Assembly: GCA_040380145.1 (NCBI GenBank)
Contig: JBEIJQ010000134.1
Coordinates: 1 to 8,229 of the forward strand
DNA: 8,229 nucleotides
Direction of reading: 5' to 3'
Source of the DNA: JBEIJQ01 sp040380145
GTDB lineage: Bacteria > Bacteroidota > Bacteroidia > Chitinophagales > Saprospiraceae
A model generated the notes under the pieces. That model was not told where the DNA came from. It saw nothing but the letters and a program-made list of their open reading frames with translations, and made no database searches. Shown here piece by piece: positions 7,721 to 8,229 of the stretch. Each line of letters opens with the position of its first letter. Positions within the stretch are counted from its first letter, which is position 1. Made by a program: the position numbers and the translations under genes.

Positions 7721-8229
7721 CTACTCGGCCCATTTCGTCCGGATGCCCACATAAAATTCGCGGCCGCGGGTGGGGCCCCAGTTGAAGCCAGTATCGAAAT
7801 AGGGGCCGAAGGGATTTTGCCACGAAACGATGGGCTGTAACTGGCGGAAATCCAGTATGTTTTCGGCGCCGGCGTACAACTCGATGCGTTTCCAGACCTT
7901 GGTCACTTGTAGGTTCCAGAGCACGAAGGGCCGCGACCGGTCGGGGCGACGGAACTCGAAGGGATGATTTTCGGTGGCGGGCAGGCGCTGGGTTCCGTAC
8001 AACTGTAGGCCCGAATCGAACCGCCAGTCGCCCTTTTTCGGGTGCCAAGAGCCGGTGACCAGCAATTTGTGCGAGGGGTTGAAGGGCAGATCCTGCCGTT
8101 GGTTTTCGACCATGCGGTACACCTCCAGCCAGTTGTACGCCGCCTTGATCTCCCAAGCCCCTCCCCAAGAGGCGCGGGTGTCCACCTGCACGCCGTTGGA
8201 GAAGGACCTGCCCTCGAAGTTGCGCAGCA
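7721..8229 (-). CDS. TonB-dependent outer-membrane receptor, C-terminal part (5' end outside window)
   Basis: This is the last 168 residues of a TonB-dependent receptor, a 22-strand outer-membrane barrel that imports a ligand using TonB energy. The frame continues to the window edge (LRNFEGRSFSNGVQVDTRASW...), so the GTG at 8189-8191 is internal and not the start. Visible marks are a barrel pattern of alternating polar and aromatic residues; NFEGRSFSNGVQVD, like the internal strand-turn motif of these receptors; LPFNPSHKLLVTGSW; LYAGAENILDF, the common penultimate-strand motif; and the end NPFGPYFDTGFNWGPTRGREFYVGIRTKW, a pattern frequent in Bacteroidota receptors. The chain ends Trp-Ala-Glu, so the usual terminal aromatic is two residues inside. 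The plug, TonB box and any carboxypeptidase-like N-terminal domain are outside the window, so the ligand cannot be inferred. Confidence 0.9.
   Translation of the reverse strand, partial: LRNFEGRSFSNGVQVDTRASWGGAWEIKAAYNWLEVYRMVENQRQDLPFNPSHKLLVTGSWHPKKGDWRFDSGLQLYGTQRLPATENHPFEFRRPDRSRPFVLWNLQVTKVWKRIELYAGAENILDFRQLQPIVSWQNPFGPYFDTGFNWGPTRGREFYVGIRTKWAE

Overview
The window looks like chromosomal DNA from a GC-rich member of the Bacteroidota. The evidence is a deoxynucleoside kinase of the type common in that phylum, a CrtD-like carotenoid desaturase, a TonB-dependent receptor ending in a typical Bacteroidota pattern, a secreted Asp-box (BNR/VPS10-like) protein, the absence of Shine-Dalgarno sequences before the starts, and one TAnnTTTG promoter element. 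I cannot resolve the order or genus. Saprospiria-like or Rhodothermota-like organisms would both fit the GC content.

Layout: (1) 1-2247, plus strand, the 3' part of a large hybrid sensor kinase (PAS-PAS-HisKA-HATPase-REC-HPt) whose true start lies before the window. (2) 2305-2949, minus strand, a complete deoxynucleoside kinase, convergent with the sensor kinase across a 57-base gap. (3) 2950-3093, a divergent intergenic region with a plausible promoter for the kinase. (4) 3094-6000, plus strand, a complete 968-residue exported protein with ten Asp-boxes. (5) 6001-6250, an intergenic region with a very AT-rich core (17 G+C in the 100 bases 6081-6180). (6) 6251-7717, plus strand, a complete carotenoid desaturase, most likely 1-hydroxycarotenoid 3,4-desaturase (CrtD). 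(7) 7721-8229, minus strand, the C-terminal 168 residues of a TonB-dependent outer-membrane receptor, convergent with crtD and separated from it by 3 bases.

The five genes alternate in strand and do not form an obvious shared operon. Their roles are signalling, nucleotide salvage, an exported beta-propeller protein of unknown substrate, pigment synthesis and outer-membrane uptake. I see no mobile element, CRISPR array, tRNA, rRNA or defence system, and no convincing new multi-gene system. The points most worth a second look are the conserved His/Asp-rich segment and helical insertion of the Asp-box protein, the AT-rich A-tract island before crtD, and the unusual DY-type motif of the deoxynucleoside kinase.
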